A program made the position numbers and the translations under genes. Shown here piece by piece: positions 15,424 to 24,092 of a stretch of 64,000 nucleotides of DNA. The notes under the pieces were generated by a model that saw only the letters and a program-made list of their open reading frames with translations, was not told where the DNA came from and did no database searches. Numbering within the stretch: the first letter of the stretch is position 1; each line of letters starts with the position of its first letter. The DNA comes from Bacteroidales bacterium UBA4912 (GTDB lineage Bacteria; Bacteroidota; Bacteroidia; Bacteroidales; Dysgonomonadaceae). The stretch covers positions 23,484 through 87,483 of the forward strand of contig DHCC01000089.1 in the NCBI GenBank assembly GCA_002398875.1, in the 5' to 3' direction.

Positions 15424-16430
15424 TATTTATTTTCTGTATATATAACTTCCATTACGGTCTGTCCAACCGCCTTAAGTGTTTTTTTATCTATATTTCTCAT
15501 ATCATCACTCTGTGTATGCCAATATGGGGCAAATCCGGTTCTTGTATCCTGTTTCAGGTTGATAATATTTGCGCTTGGTGCTCTGTGGTGTTGGTTTACA
15601 GGCAGATGATCATCTGTGATGTAACCTCCTCTTTGAGGAAGGAAATAATTTGTATAACCCAGTTTAGCAGCTGTACTCCAAATTTTATCCACCACATTAG
15701 ATGCATACTGTACTGAATAACCCTCCCTTAAAAAAGTAGCATTTACACCTCCAACCATATCCAGAAGAATACCAAAGCTAGCCTTATAAGCCTCAATATG
15801 TGGCTGTTCTGACCAGTAGCTTGACCCAATACACCACCATTCTCCCTTTACCCAATCACTACTGAATGAAGGTTGGCCCCAATCTTCCAGATCAAAAAAG
15901 ATTATATCGATACCAATGTCTAGCGGATTTTGTTGCAGTTGGCGTGCTACTTCAAGAAGAACACCTACACCACTTGCTCCGTCATCAGCTCCCAAAATGG
16001 CCTGATTATGTTTGTCTGGATCAATTTCTTCGTCTGAAAAAGGCCGTGAATCCCAATGCGCAAATAAAAGGATCCTTTTGTCTGCTTCCAGATTATAACT
16101 ACCTATTATATTTCGCAAACTTATATTTCGACCGTCATAATGAGTAACGTCTGCATGTTGCTCAACAACATCTGCTCCAAACCCCTCAAGTTTATCTTTC
16201 AGATAATCGCCGCATAATTCATGTGCCTGAGTACCTGGTACACGGGGTCCAAAGGCTACTTGTCTCTCAATAAAATAATATGCACTATCAGCATTGAATT
16301 CTGGAGAAACCATATTGTAAGTCTCTGTCATGACTGTCTTTTTACTTGATTGACAAGAATTACATGAAAGAGAAAACAGAAGTCCTGTTGTCAATACTAA
16401 CACTAACGAAAATATCCTCAAATGCTTCAT
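15423..16430 (-). CDS. Glutaminyl-peptide cyclotransferase (animal-type, M28 fold), lipoprotein
   Basis: A 335-residue protein with a lipoprotein signal (MKHLRIFSLVLVLTTGLLFSLS then Cys). The M28-fold zinc site is seen as HWDSRPFSDEE, LGADDGASGVGVLLEVAR (metal Asp) and FDLEDWG (Glu), with a C-terminal WHTQSDDMRNIDKKTLKAVGQ (metal His). The arrangement closely follows the Porphyromonas gingivalis glutaminyl cyclase as I remember it. That envelope enzyme converts N-terminal Gln of secreted proteins, exposed after signal peptide cleavage, to pyroglutamate. An aminopeptidase function is the alternative, but the single-zinc pattern and the ILLDMVGG and LGY segments favour cyclase. It is 6 bp downstream of the antiporter gene. 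Confidence 0.88.
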   Translation of the reverse strand: MKHLRIFSLVLVLTTGLLFSLSCNSCQSSKKTVMTETYNMVSPEFNADSAYYFIERQVAFGPRVPGTQAHELCGDYLKDKLEGFGADVVEQHADVTHYDGRNISLRNIIGSYNLEADKRILLFAHWDSRPFSDEEIDPDKHNQAILGADDGASGVGVLLEVARQLQQNPLDIGIDIIFFDLEDWGQPSFSSDWVKGEWWCIGSSYWSEQPHIEAYKASFGILLDMVGGVNATFLREGYSVQYASNVVDKIWSTAAKLGYTNYFLPQRGGYITDDHLPVNQHHRAPSANIINLKQDTRTGFAPYWHTQSDDMRNIDKKTLKAVGQTVMEVIYTENK

Positions 16431-16436
16431 TTTAAA

Positions 16437-17954
16437 TTATTTATTCTTCTGATAGGAATAATTTGATATACCAATATTATTGTATGTTTCCTTAAGTGCG
16501 TCCTCATCGTCGGAAATAACAAGCAGTTTATCACCAGCATGCAGTTCAGTCTGACCTGTTGGTACAAAATACTGCTCTCCACGTTTCACCATGACAACAA
16601 GAGTTTTGTCAGGAAACGGCATTTCTATCAGATTCTTACCATAACCAAGAGTTTCTTCTGAAATGTGAATCTCTGTCATAGCAGATTTTATCTCTTCGGC
16701 AAACTCCACATCAAAGTCCTCAAACTCCTTATATTTAGTAGGTTTCTCAGCCAATCCAAGCCATCTGGCAACCAAAGGTAAAGAAGTTCCCTGAACAAGC
16801 AGAGAAACAATTGTAATCACAAAAACCATGTTGAATATCCATCTGGCATGAGGAATATCACCTGAAGCCAAAGGTAGAATAGCAAAAATAATAGGAACAG
16901 CGCCTCTTAGCCCCACCCAAGAGATATACATTTTATCTTTGACTCCTATTTTTCTGAATGGCATCAAGGTAAGAAACACAACAATAGGACGACCGAATAA
17001 AATCAAGAAAGCTGAAACAATTAATGCAGGAAGAGCCACATCAATTAGTTCACTTGGGTTAACAAGTAATCCCAGTGTAAGGAACAATAGTATCTGACTC
17101 ATCCAGGCAAAGCCGTCCATAAATTTCATCGATGTGCGTTTGTGAGTAAATTTTGAGTTACCGATAACTAATCCTGCTATATAAACTGCCAGATAACCAT
17201 TTCCTTGCAGATAATATGTAGCTGCATAAACAAATATGCCTAAGGTCAGTAAAAGTATGGGATACAAAGCTGTATTCTCCATACGAATGCGATTAATGAT
17301 TCTCACAGCTCCTTTTCCGAATACAAAACCGAGTAAACCACCCACAATCAGTTGAACTAAAACCATGAGTATAACCATTCCGTAATTAGGACTATCACCT
17401 GAACGGATGATCTGCATAAACATTAGCGTAAGCAAATATGCCATGGGGTCGTTACTACCACTTTCCAGCTCCAGCAAGGGTCTTAGATTGTTTTTTAAAA
17501 TCAATCCCTTTGAACGAAGTATACCAAATACAGATGCCGAATCAGTAGATGAAAAAGTAGAAGCCAACAGTAATGAAGTAACTAAACTTATCCCAAGTGC
17601 CGGCAACATCATACCTGAAAGCCAGTATATAAAAAAACCTGTTAAAAGTGCGGTTAGAAGAACACCTATGGTAGCAAGTACTACTCCGGGAGCAATAATC
17701 GGCTGAATCTCCTTAAATTTGGTATCTAATCCACCAGAAAAAAGAATTATACAAAGACATATCGAACTTATTGTTTGTGCTACCTGGACATTTTCAAATT
17801 GAAGTCCGAAACCGTCTGTACCAAAGACCATACCTACTAAGAGAAATAGTAAAAGTACAGGTACACCAAATTTAGAGCCCGCTTTACCCACCAGCATACT
17901 TATAAAAAACAGGACGGATCCAACGAGCAGCATTAATTCTGTACTTATCTGCAT
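16437..17954 (-). CDS. Potassium/proton antiporter, NhaP2/CvrA type
   Basis: A 505-residue CPA1-family monovalent cation/proton antiporter. About 12 hydrophobic segments fill residues 1-395. FSSTDSASVFGILR and ELESGSNDPMAYLLT carry the ion-binding Asp region (SNDP). A cytoplasmic tail follows, with a TrkA-C/RCK-C type domain (ETLGYGKNLIEMPFPDKTLVVMVKR to HAGDKLLVISDDEDAL), as in K+/H+ antiporter NhaP2 (CvrA). It would adjust cytoplasmic K+ and pH. It lies between ldcA and the cyclase gene in a run of minus-strand genes. K+ versus Na+ preference cannot be read directly. Confidence 0.9.
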   Translation of the reverse strand: MQISTELMLLVGSVLFFISMLVGKAGSKFGVPVLLLFLLVGMVFGTDGFGLQFENVQVAQTISSICLCIILFSGGLDTKFKEIQPIIAPGVVLATIGVLLTALLTGFFIYWLSGMMLPALGISLVTSLLLASTFSSTDSASVFGILRSKGLILKNNLRPLLELESGSNDPMAYLLTLMFMQIIRSGDSPNYGMVILMVLVQLIVGGLLGFVFGKGAVRIINRIRMENTALYPILLLTLGIFVYAATYYLQGNGYLAVYIAGLVIGNSKFTHKRTSMKFMDGFAWMSQILLFLTLGLLVNPSELIDVALPALIVSAFLILFGRPIVVFLTLMPFRKIGVKDKMYISWVGLRGAVPIIFAILPLASGDIPHARWIFNMVFVITIVSLLVQGTSLPLVARWLGLAEKPTKYKEFEDFDVEFAEEIKSAMTEIHISEETLGYGKNLIEMPFPDKTLVVMVKRGEQYFVPTGQTELHAGDKLLVISDDEDALKETYNNIGISNYSYQKNK

Positions 17955-18017
17955 TTTATCATTAGTTATTTAAGATAATTTTTATAAAACTCATGTTAGT
18001 GGCAGTCGGTTTAATTA

Positions 18018-18929
18018 TCAATTACTTTGTTTAAACAAAATATGATCATCATCAACTATCAATTCTGCTCTTACTCCCATAATCAAAGGAAAATTGAGTC
18101 TTGAGTGTCCAACAGGAAAATTAAAGCATACTGGGAAATTATAATTTTCAACAACAGTCCTGATAGACTCATACAAAGAAGCATACATCTGATCATCTTC
18201 TTCGAAATCAGTAAACTGACCAACTATCAATCCACTTATTTTTTTTAACACTCCGGAAAGCTTCAACTGATGAATCATTCTATCCACTTTGTATGGTTCC
18301 TCACCAATATCTTCTATAAAAAGAATACCTTTATCTGGAATTCTTGCATATTTCGAGCCAATCATTCCGCAAAAGACTGATAAATTACCTCCAAATAGCC
18401 TTCCTACAGCTCTTCCTGTAAGGTTTAAGGATCTATATCCTTGAGTAGGAATTTCATACTGAGGAGGTTGTCCCGCCAGTATACTTTTGGTATATCTGAC
18501 AGAAACATCTTCAGCTCCCTCTTCCGAAAAATGTTTAACCATAGGACCATGTACAGAAGCTATTCCATTTTTCTGAAGGGTGGCATGAAGGGCGGTTATA
18601 TCACTATAACCAATTACCCACTTAGGATGTTTTCTTAGCGATGAAAAATCCAGTATATCAATTAAATGAACTACTCCATATCCACCTCTGGAACAAAGTA
18701 TTAACTTAACAGAAGGATCATCAAAAGCACTTTGAATATCATACAAACGTTCATAAACTGATCCACTAAATCTGCCGGCCACACCAAGTGCGAACCGACC
18801 GATTTCAGTTGTAAGTCCCCAGCTCTCCAATATTGCTGCTGCATCATGCACTAGATAATCATCTATTTTTCCCGAAGGAGAAATGATAACTGCCTTGTCA
18901 TTGTACTTTAATGGAGCCGGTAGGATCAT
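18018..18929 (-). CDS. ldcA: LD-carboxypeptidase (S66, muramoyltetrapeptide carboxypeptidase)
   Basis: A 303-residue S66 peptidase. It removes the terminal D-Ala from murein tetrapeptides during cytoplasmic peptidoglycan recycling. The catalytic Ser is in WVIGYSDITALHATLQ, the Glu in ILFIEDIGEEPYKVDRM and the His in NFPVGHSRLNFPLIMG. It has no signal peptide, consistent with a cytosolic enzyme. The ATG is 17 bp downstream of the gyrB stop, so it is probably co-transcribed with gyrB. Confidence 0.92.
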   Translation of the reverse strand: MILPAPLKYNDKAVIISPSGKIDDYLVHDAAAILESWGLTTEIGRFALGVAGRFSGSVYERLYDIQSAFDDPSVKLILCSRGGYGVVHLIDILDFSSLRKHPKWVIGYSDITALHATLQKNGIASVHGPMVKHFSEEGAEDVSVRYTKSILAGQPPQYEIPTQGYRSLNLTGRAVGRLFGGNLSVFCGMIGSKYARIPDKGILFIEDIGEEPYKVDRMIHQLKLSGVLKKISGLIVGQFTDFEEDDQMYASLYESIRTVVENYNFPVCFNFPVGHSRLNFPLIMGVRAELIVDDDHILFKQSN

Positions 18930-18946
18930 TATAACTCAATTAATGA

Positions 18947-20905
18947 CTATGCATCTATTTTTGCATATTGTGCATTTTCTTCAATAAACTCTCGTCTCGG
19001 TGGTACTTCCTCACCCATCAACATTGTAAATATTATATCTGCATCAGCAGAATTCTCTATAGTCACTTGCTTAAGGGTACGATTTTCCGGATCCAATGTT
19101 GTAGTCCACAACTGTTCGGCATTCATTTCACCAAGACCTTTATACCGCTGTGTTGTAATTGCACTTTCGTTACCGTCACCATATTTGTTGATAAACTCCT
19201 GTCTTTGGCGTTCACTATAACAATATTCCTCAATTTTACCCTTTTTACAGAGGTAAAGAGGTGGTGTTGCAATATATATATACCCGTTTTCAATCAGGGG
19301 ACGCATATAACGGAAGAAAAATGTAAGGAGTAGCGTGTCAATATGACTACCGTCAACATCAGCGTCGGTCATCAATATTATTTTGTGATATCTTAGTTTT
19401 TCAATATTCAACTCTTTTGAGTCCTCTTCTGTACCAATAGAAACACCCAGCGCAGTATATATATTTTTTATCTCCTCACTATCCAATACTTTATGAGGCA
19501 TTGCTTTCTCAACATTAAGGATCTTACCACGAAGAGGAAGAATAGCCTGAAACATACGGTCGCGTCCCTGTTTTGCAGTACCACCTGCAGAGTCTCCCTC
19601 GACAAGGAAAATCTCACTTTTAGTAGGATCTTTACTGGTGCAGTCTGCAAGTTTACCAGGTAAACCTGCACCTGACAAAGGAGATTTACGTTGCACCATC
19701 TCACGAGCTTTTCGTGCAGCTTGGCGAGCTGTGGCAGCAAGAATCACCTTTTCAACAATAATCTTCGCTTCTTTTGGATTCTCTTCCAGATAATATTTCA
19801 ATGCTTCTCCTGTAGCCTGATCCACAGCACCAATAACCTCTGTATTTCCTAATTTGGTTTTTGTCTGACCCTCAAACTGTGGTTCAGCTACCTTCACAGA
19901 TAACACTGCAGTAATTCCCTCCCTGAAGTCATCGCCACTAATTTCCACCTTAAGCTTCTCTAGCATCTTAGAATCTTCGGCATATTTCTTCAAGGTACGA
20001 GATAACGCACGCCTGAAACCGGTAAGGTGAGTGCCACCTTCTATTGTATTGATATTATTCACATAAGAAAAAATATTTTCATTATATGTATCATTATAAG
20101 ACATTGCTATCTCAATAGGAACCCCATTTTTCTCAGTAACAATATGAATAGGATCCTGAATCAGAGACACTCTATTTTTATCAATATGACGAACAAATTC
20201 TTCGAGTCCGGTTTCTGAATAGAAGCGTTCAGATTTGTATTTACCATCCTCAACCTGCTGTCTTTTATCCGTAAGCGTCAGAGTTATGCCCGAGTTAAGG
20301 TATGCAAGTTCGCGCAATCTCGTCGCAAGGATGTCATATCTGTATTCAAGAACTGTAAAAATCGAATCATCAGGTTTAAACGTGATTACTGTACCATTTT
20401 TGTCTGTCTCGCCAACAATTTTCACATCAGCATAAGGTTTACCTTTAGAGTACTCTTGTACATATATTTTTCCTTTACGGTGAATTTCAGCTTTAAGATA
20501 GATCGAAAGTGCATTCACACAAGATACACCAACACCATGAAGTCCGCCCGACACTTTATAAGTTCCCTTATCAAACTTACCTCCGGCGTGAAGTACTGTC
20601 AAAACCACTTCCAGTGCTGATTTTTTTTCTTTCTCGTGATAGTCAACAGGGATACCGCGTCCATTATCCTTTACTGTAATTGAATTATCTTCGTTGATTA
20701 TTACATCAATCTCGTCACAATATCCGGCAAGTGCTTCGTCAATCGAATTATCGACAACCTCGTTCACCAAATGATGTAAACCCTTTTCACTCACATCACC
20801 AATATACATTGCGGGACGTTTTCTTACCGCTTCAAGGCCTTCCAAAACCTGAATATTTTGCGCGGAATAGTCTACACTTGCTGATTTTTTTTCTTCTTCT
20901 GACAT
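18947..20905 (-). CDS. gyrB: DNA gyrase subunit B
   Basis: A 652-residue type IIA topoisomerase ATPase subunit. With GyrA (not in the window) it introduces negative supercoils. The GHKL ATPase domain has HHLVNEVVDNSIDEAL (Mg-binding Asn), DNGRGIPVDYH and GGLHGVGVSCVNALS. The TOPRIM domain has FLVEGDSAGGTAKQGRDR and MTDADVDGSHIDTLL, and the C-terminus has QRYKGLGEMNAEQLW and PPRREFIEENA. The length (about 650) is the short-insert form usual in Bacteroidetes. A well-spaced promoter lies about 75 bp upstream. Downstream ldcA, antiporter, cyclase and sufE follow with gaps of 17, 63, 6 and -1 bp. Confidence 0.98.
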   Translation of the reverse strand: MSEEEKKSASVDYSAQNIQVLEGLEAVRKRPAMYIGDVSEKGLHHLVNEVVDNSIDEALAGYCDEIDVIINEDNSITVKDNGRGIPVDYHEKEKKSALEVVLTVLHAGGKFDKGTYKVSGGLHGVGVSCVNALSIYLKAEIHRKGKIYVQEYSKGKPYADVKIVGETDKNGTVITFKPDDSIFTVLEYRYDILATRLRELAYLNSGITLTLTDKRQQVEDGKYKSERFYSETGLEEFVRHIDKNRVSLIQDPIHIVTEKNGVPIEIAMSYNDTYNENIFSYVNNINTIEGGTHLTGFRRALSRTLKKYAEDSKMLEKLKVEISGDDFREGITAVLSVKVAEPQFEGQTKTKLGNTEVIGAVDQATGEALKYYLEENPKEAKIIVEKVILAATARQAARKAREMVQRKSPLSGAGLPGKLADCTSKDPTKSEIFLVEGDSAGGTAKQGRDRMFQAILPLRGKILNVEKAMPHKVLDSEEIKNIYTALGVSIGTEEDSKELNIEKLRYHKIILMTDADVDGSHIDTLLLTFFFRYMRPLIENGYIYIATPPLYLCKKGKIEEYCYSERQRQEFINKYGDGNESAITTQRYKGLGEMNAEQLWTTTLDPENRTLKQVTIENSADADIIFTMLMGEEVPPRREFIEENAQYAKIDA

Positions 20906-20977
20906 GCTAAATGATTAATTAAATCTTTCTAAAAACTAGAGTATTACAATCATGTAATATTATCTATTTAAACCGAG

Positions 20978-21008
20978 CAAATTTACAAAAAAAACGGCTC
21001 TTTACCAA
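20978..21008 (-). promoter_or_regulatory. Promoter of gyrB
   Basis: On the minus strand TTG (21006-21008), 20 bp, then TAAATTTG (20978-20985) matches the Bacteroidetes -33/-7 pattern. It lies 73 bp upstream of the gyrB ATG. Confidence 0.7.
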
Positions 21009-21151
21009 TCCTTTTTTACTTTTTTACGGCGGCTTACATGGTCATTCCACAAAAAAAGGAGCGGACAAACTATCCGCTAACGGATATCGTTTTATTTCAT
21101 CTCTGAAATATGATAAATGGAATATTTATATTCATCGTATGTATTACCAAC

Positions 21152-21183
21152 AAAAAAGCCGAACACAAATGTCCGGCTTTTTT
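21152..21183. terminator. Rho-independent terminator of rpsT
   Basis: AAAAAAGCCGAAC pairs with GTCCGGCTTTTTT with one mismatch around ACAAAT-type loop sequence. T-runs lie on both strands. It follows the rpsT stop by 24 bp on the minus strand. Confidence 0.8.
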
Positions 21184-21206
21184 GTATATTTTACCAACTG
21201 TTTTAA

Positions 21207-21461
21207 TCAGCTGAGCTGATTCATATGACTAGCCAATTTGGATTTCAAGTTATTGGCTTTATTTTGATGAATTACATTTTTCTTTGCAAGTTTGTCTAAC
21301 ATTGAACAAACCTCGGGATACATCTTTTTTGCCTCCTCTTTAGAATCAATAGCACGAAATTTACGAACTTTATTTCTAGTTGTGCGTGAAGCGTATCTAT
21401 TTGTAAGACGCAGAGTTTTTGTCTGTCTGATTCTTTTTACTGATGATTTGTGATTTGCCAT
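21207..21461 (-). CDS. rpsT: 30S ribosomal protein S20
   Basis: An 84-residue basic protein, MANHKSSVKRIRQTKTLRL, with TRNKVRKFRAI and NKANNLKSKLASHMNQL, the normal size and sequence pattern for bacterial S20, which binds 16S rRNA early in 30S assembly. It lies 29 bp downstream of tRNA-Glu on the same strand. The only good promoter I see is upstream of the tRNA, so the two are probably one transcript. A strong terminator follows. Confidence 0.97.
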   Translation of the reverse strand: MANHKSSVKRIRQTKTLRLTNRYASRTTRNKVRKFRAIDSKEEAKKMYPEVCSMLDKLAKKNVIHQNKANNLKSKLASHMNQLS

Positions 21462-21490
21462 TTCGTTGACTTTATTTCTTTTTTTATTAG

Positions 21491-21562
21491 TAGCCCATAG
21501 GAGAATCGAACTCCTCTTTCAAGAATGAAAATCTTGCGTCCTAACCGATAGACGAATGGGCC
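21491..21562 (-). tRNA. tRNA-Glu (TTC)
   Basis: A 72-nt minus-strand cloverleaf. The 7-bp acceptor stem is GGCCCAT/ATGGGCT with discriminator A. The anticodon stem CAAGA/TCTTG has loop TTTTCAT, giving anticodon TTC, and the T-arm GAGGA/TCCTC carries the loop GTTCGAT (TTCGA core). CCA is not encoded. It lies just upstream of rpsT under a consensus promoter. Confidence 0.97.
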
Positions 21563-21614
21563 AATTTAGGCGTTAACCTGATTAATTTGGAAGCCGAGGC
21601 TCAAATTGCGGGTG

Positions 21615-21645
21615 CAAATATAGAACGTTTTTTTTTAACTGCAAA
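21615..21645 (-). promoter_or_regulatory. Promoter of tRNA-Glu and rpsT
   Basis: Minus-strand TTTG (21642-21645), about 19 bp, then TATATTTG (21615-21622) is an excellent match to the Bacteroidetes -33/-7 consensus. It is 53 bp before the tRNA. Confidence 0.78.
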
Positions 21646-21837
21646 ACTTTCTCCAAACTTTTCCCACTTTTTTTTTCAAAACACTTAAAAATCAGAATGC
21701 AAAAATACATATAATATTCCAAAAGAAAAAAAGCATCTTAGATGAATAGTCACGTCCTAATGTATGTTTATACACATAACAAGTTTAAATTAAGAGTTTG
21801 TATAGATCTCACCTATTCATTTTTATTAATAATAAAA

Positions 21838-21868
21838 TTGGTTCTTAAAAATATATTATCTATTTTTG
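21838..21868 (+). promoter_or_regulatory. Promoter of rpmH
   Basis: TTG (21838-21840), 20 bp, TATTTTTG (21861-21868), followed by GCACC. It lies 66 bp before the rpmH ATG. Confidence 0.72.
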
Positions 21869-21934
21869 CACCCCGTAAGAGATTAGAATCAAGCAGATCA
21901 ATTGAATTTGAAAAGTAAATAATAATATAGCGAA

Positions 21935-22081
21935 ATGAAAAGAACATTCCAACCGTCAAACAGAAAGAGAAAAAACAAGCATGGTTTCCGTACCAGAATG
22001 GCTACAAAGAACGGTAGAAAAGTACTTGCCTCACGTCGTGCAAAAGGCAGAGCAAGATTAACTGTATCCGACGAATACTAA
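21935..22081 (+). CDS. rpmH: 50S ribosomal protein L34
   Basis: A 48-residue highly basic protein beginning MKRTFQPSNRKRKNKHGFR and continuing TRMATKNGRKVLASRRAKGR, the universal L34 sequence, with a short acidic C-terminal extension (LTVSDEY) as in other Bacteroidetes. It is a structural protein of the large ribosomal subunit. The gene has its own promoter and a strong terminator. It is not next to rnpA here, unlike the classical dnaA-rpmH-rnpA order; the downstream neighbours are PASTA, pseudouridine synthase and ddl genes. Confidence 0.97.
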   Translation: MKRTFQPSNRKRKNKHGFRTRMATKNGRKVLASRRAKGRARLTVSDEY

Positions 22082-22155
22082 ATAATTCCGTTAATTCAAC
22101 AGAAGTAGTCGGAGAAAGCATATCAACCGCGAAATGAAAGTTTTTATACGCGGAA

Positions 22156-22197
22156 AAAACAGGAATTCGGTATATCCGCATTTCTGTTTTTTTATTT
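22156..22197 (+). terminator. Rho-independent terminator of rpmH
   Basis: AAAACAGGAATTCGG (22156-22170) pairs with CCGCATTTCTGTTTT (22176-22190) with one G-U pair and one mismatch over a TATAT loop, followed by a T-run. Confidence 0.82.
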
Positions 22198-22270
22198 GAC
22201 CTTCATCTACTATCATTTTTTTAGTACTTTTGTAGTATAATTAGTTCACGCAATTACTAACCCTATCGTT

Positions 22271-22936
22271 ATGAGCAATAAAAAGGTCGCTAAGTCCCTT
22301 TTCGGGAACAGTATATTTAAAAATATATTGGTGATGATTATTATAGGAGTAATTCTTGTAATACTATCATTGATTTTTCTGAATTTCTACACCAGACACG
22401 GACATAACGTTGTGGTGCCACGTCTGGAAGGTCTGCAGATTGAAGAAGCAAACACTATTTTAAATGCAAAGGGGCTTCATGTAGAAATAGTTGACTCTGT
22501 TTATCATCGTGATGCAGTTCCCGGAGCCATTCTGGATCAAACACCCAAGGCTGACAACAAAGTAAAAGAGGGTAGATCTATATATGTTACAGTTTATTCA
22601 AAAAGTCCACAGCAAGTGGCAGTACCCGGCCTGGTAGATTACTCCACACGACAGGCAGTTGCACTTCTTAACTCTCTGGGTTTTACACAACTTTCTATTG
22701 AGGAGGTGCCATCAGAATACTCTGGGTTGGTTTTGGCTGTTGAATATCGCGGAAGAGCATTGAGTCCCGATGAGAAAGTTCCTGCCGGATCGACTTTAAA
22801 TCTGGTAGTCAGCAGTAGCGTACTTGCAGATTCCCTAGGTGTAAATGATGAAATTATTATTGCACCCGGCATGCTGAACAATGGCACCAATAATCAGTCT
22901 GCTGATGAAGGTAGCTTCGATGAATCATTTTTTTAA
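22271..22936 (+). CDS. PASTA domain membrane protein
   Basis: A 221-residue protein. A short cytoplasmic N-terminus and one transmembrane helix (about residues 16-40, NILVMIIIGVILVILSLIFL) are followed by two extracytoplasmic PASTA domains. The first spans about 50-118 (VVVPRLEGLQIEEANTILNA, GAILDQTPKADNKVKEG); the second spans 119-188 (VAVPGLVDYSTRQAVALL, VPAGSTLNLVVS). PASTA domains bind peptidoglycan or penicillin-like ligands in kinases and PBPs; no kinase domain is present. It stands 11 bp before an RluD-type gene, a neighbour order common in Bacteroidetes. Its exact role, perhaps cell-wall sensing, is unknown. Confidence 0.9.
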   Translation: MSNKKVAKSLFGNSIFKNILVMIIIGVILVILSLIFLNFYTRHGHNVVVPRLEGLQIEEANTILNAKGLHVEIVDSVYHRDAVPGAILDQTPKADNKVKEGRSIYVTVYSKSPQQVAVPGLVDYSTRQAVALLNSLGFTQLSIEEVPSEYSGLVLAVEYRGRALSPDEKVPAGSTLNLVVSSSVLADSLGVNDEIIIAPGMLNNGTNNQSADEGSFDESFF

Positions 22937-22947
22937 ATAGGTGTCTT

Positions 22948-24033
22948 GTGACAAAAAACGATTTTGATAATATCGATTTTTTGCCTGAGGATGAAGATGA
23001 AGTAACAGAAGAGTCCCAGGATCAAAATCAAAAATATGAGCATTATCGATTTGTAGCCGACAAAGGTCAGGGTCTGCTGCGAGTCGATAAATTTTTATCT
23101 GTGCGTATTGAAGGTATTTCGAGAAACCGCATTCAACAGGCAGCTGATGCCAACTCAATTCTTGTTAACGGCAATCCTGTAAAATCAAATTATAAAGTAA
23201 AACCTCAGGATGTAATTACTCTAGTTCTTGACTGGCCAAAGCGTGAGCTGGAGATTATCCCGGAAAATATCCCTCTAAATATTGTTTATGAAGATGATGA
23301 TCTTATGGTGGTCAATAAACCGCCTGGAATGGTTGTCCACCCGGGTCATGGAAATTATACCGGTACACTTGTTAATGCCATAGCATACCATCTTAATTAT
23401 AAAAACATAAAGGATATCGATGATCCAAGGTTAGGGTTGGTGCACAGAATAGATAAAGACACCTCAGGCTTATTGTTGATCGCTAAGACTCCTTATGCTA
23501 AATCAAACCTGTCAGGACAGTTTTTTCGAAAAGAAACAAAACGACTTTACACCGCTCTTGTTTGGGGAAATGTTGATGAAGACAGCGGAACAATAGAAGG
23601 AAATATTGGTCGCGATCCCAGAGACCGCATGCTTATGAAAGTATTTCCTGATGGTGACCAGGGTAAGACAGCAGTAACACATTACCGTGTTCTCGAACGC
23701 TTTGGTTATGTCACACTTGTAGAATGTAAACTTGATACAGGGCGAACACATCAGATTCGTGTTCACATGAAATATCTGGGACACACTTTGTTTAATGACG
23801 AACGGTATGGCGGTCATGAGATTCTTCGTGGAACTCGTTTTGCCAAATACAAACAATTTATTTATAATTGCTTCGAAATTTGCCCCAGACAATGTCTGCA
23901 TGCCAAGTCGCTGGGATTTGTACACCCCTCAACAGGTGAGGAACTATATTTTGAGAGTGATATACCAGATGACATTCAGGCTGTAATCGAGAAATGGAGA
24001 ATTTACACATCTTCAAGGGAATTTATAGATTAA
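22948..24033 (+). CDS. rluD: RluD-family rRNA pseudouridine synthase
   Basis: A 361-residue enzyme of the RluA/RluD family, which isomerises uridines in 23S rRNA. An acidic N-terminal leader (residues 1-35) precedes an S4 RNA-binding domain (LLRVDKFLSVRIEGISRNRIQQ to KPQDVITL). The catalytic domain has the motif GLVHRIDKDTSGLLLIAKT with catalytic Asp about 169, and GRTHQIRVHMKYLGH. It uses a GTG start at 22948, 11 bp after the PASTA stop; no better start lies within the conserved part. The target uridines (1911/1915/1917 for RluD) are inferred from family resemblance. Confidence 0.9.
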   Translation: MTKNDFDNIDFLPEDEDEVTEESQDQNQKYEHYRFVADKGQGLLRVDKFLSVRIEGISRNRIQQAADANSILVNGNPVKSNYKVKPQDVITLVLDWPKRELEIIPENIPLNIVYEDDDLMVVNKPPGMVVHPGHGNYTGTLVNAIAYHLNYKNIKDIDDPRLGLVHRIDKDTSGLLLIAKTPYAKSNLSGQFFRKETKRLYTALVWGNVDEDSGTIEGNIGRDPRDRMLMKVFPDGDQGKTAVTHYRVLERFGYVTLVECKLDTGRTHQIRVHMKYLGHTLFNDERYGGHEILRGTRFAKYKQFIYNCFEICPRQCLHAKSLGFVHPSTGEELYFESDIPDDIQAVIEKWRIYTSSREFID

Positions 24034-24092
24034 ACTTAGTACTTTATCAAATATTTACTAGCATCTTTCAAGCTCTAATTTTATAAATGTAT

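Larger units (their letters stand above)
20906..21206. other. Intergenic region between rpsT and gyrB
   Basis: The region holds the gyrB promoter, a 6-bp hairpin TATCCG-CTAA-CGGATA (21071-21086), and the rpsT terminator (21152-21183). There is no gene. Confidence 0.7.
21563..21934. other. Divergent intergenic region between tRNA-Glu and rpmH
   Basis: A 372-bp AT-rich region holding the tRNA-Glu promoter at its left end (21615-21645) and the rpmH promoter at its right (21838-21868). The middle, about 21660-21835, shows no gene and no repeat array. Confidence 0.7.

Noticed and set aside
23512..23925. A 137-codon minus-strand open frame
   Set aside because: It is antisense to the rluD-type gene, whose catalytic motifs are intact; a shadow frame.
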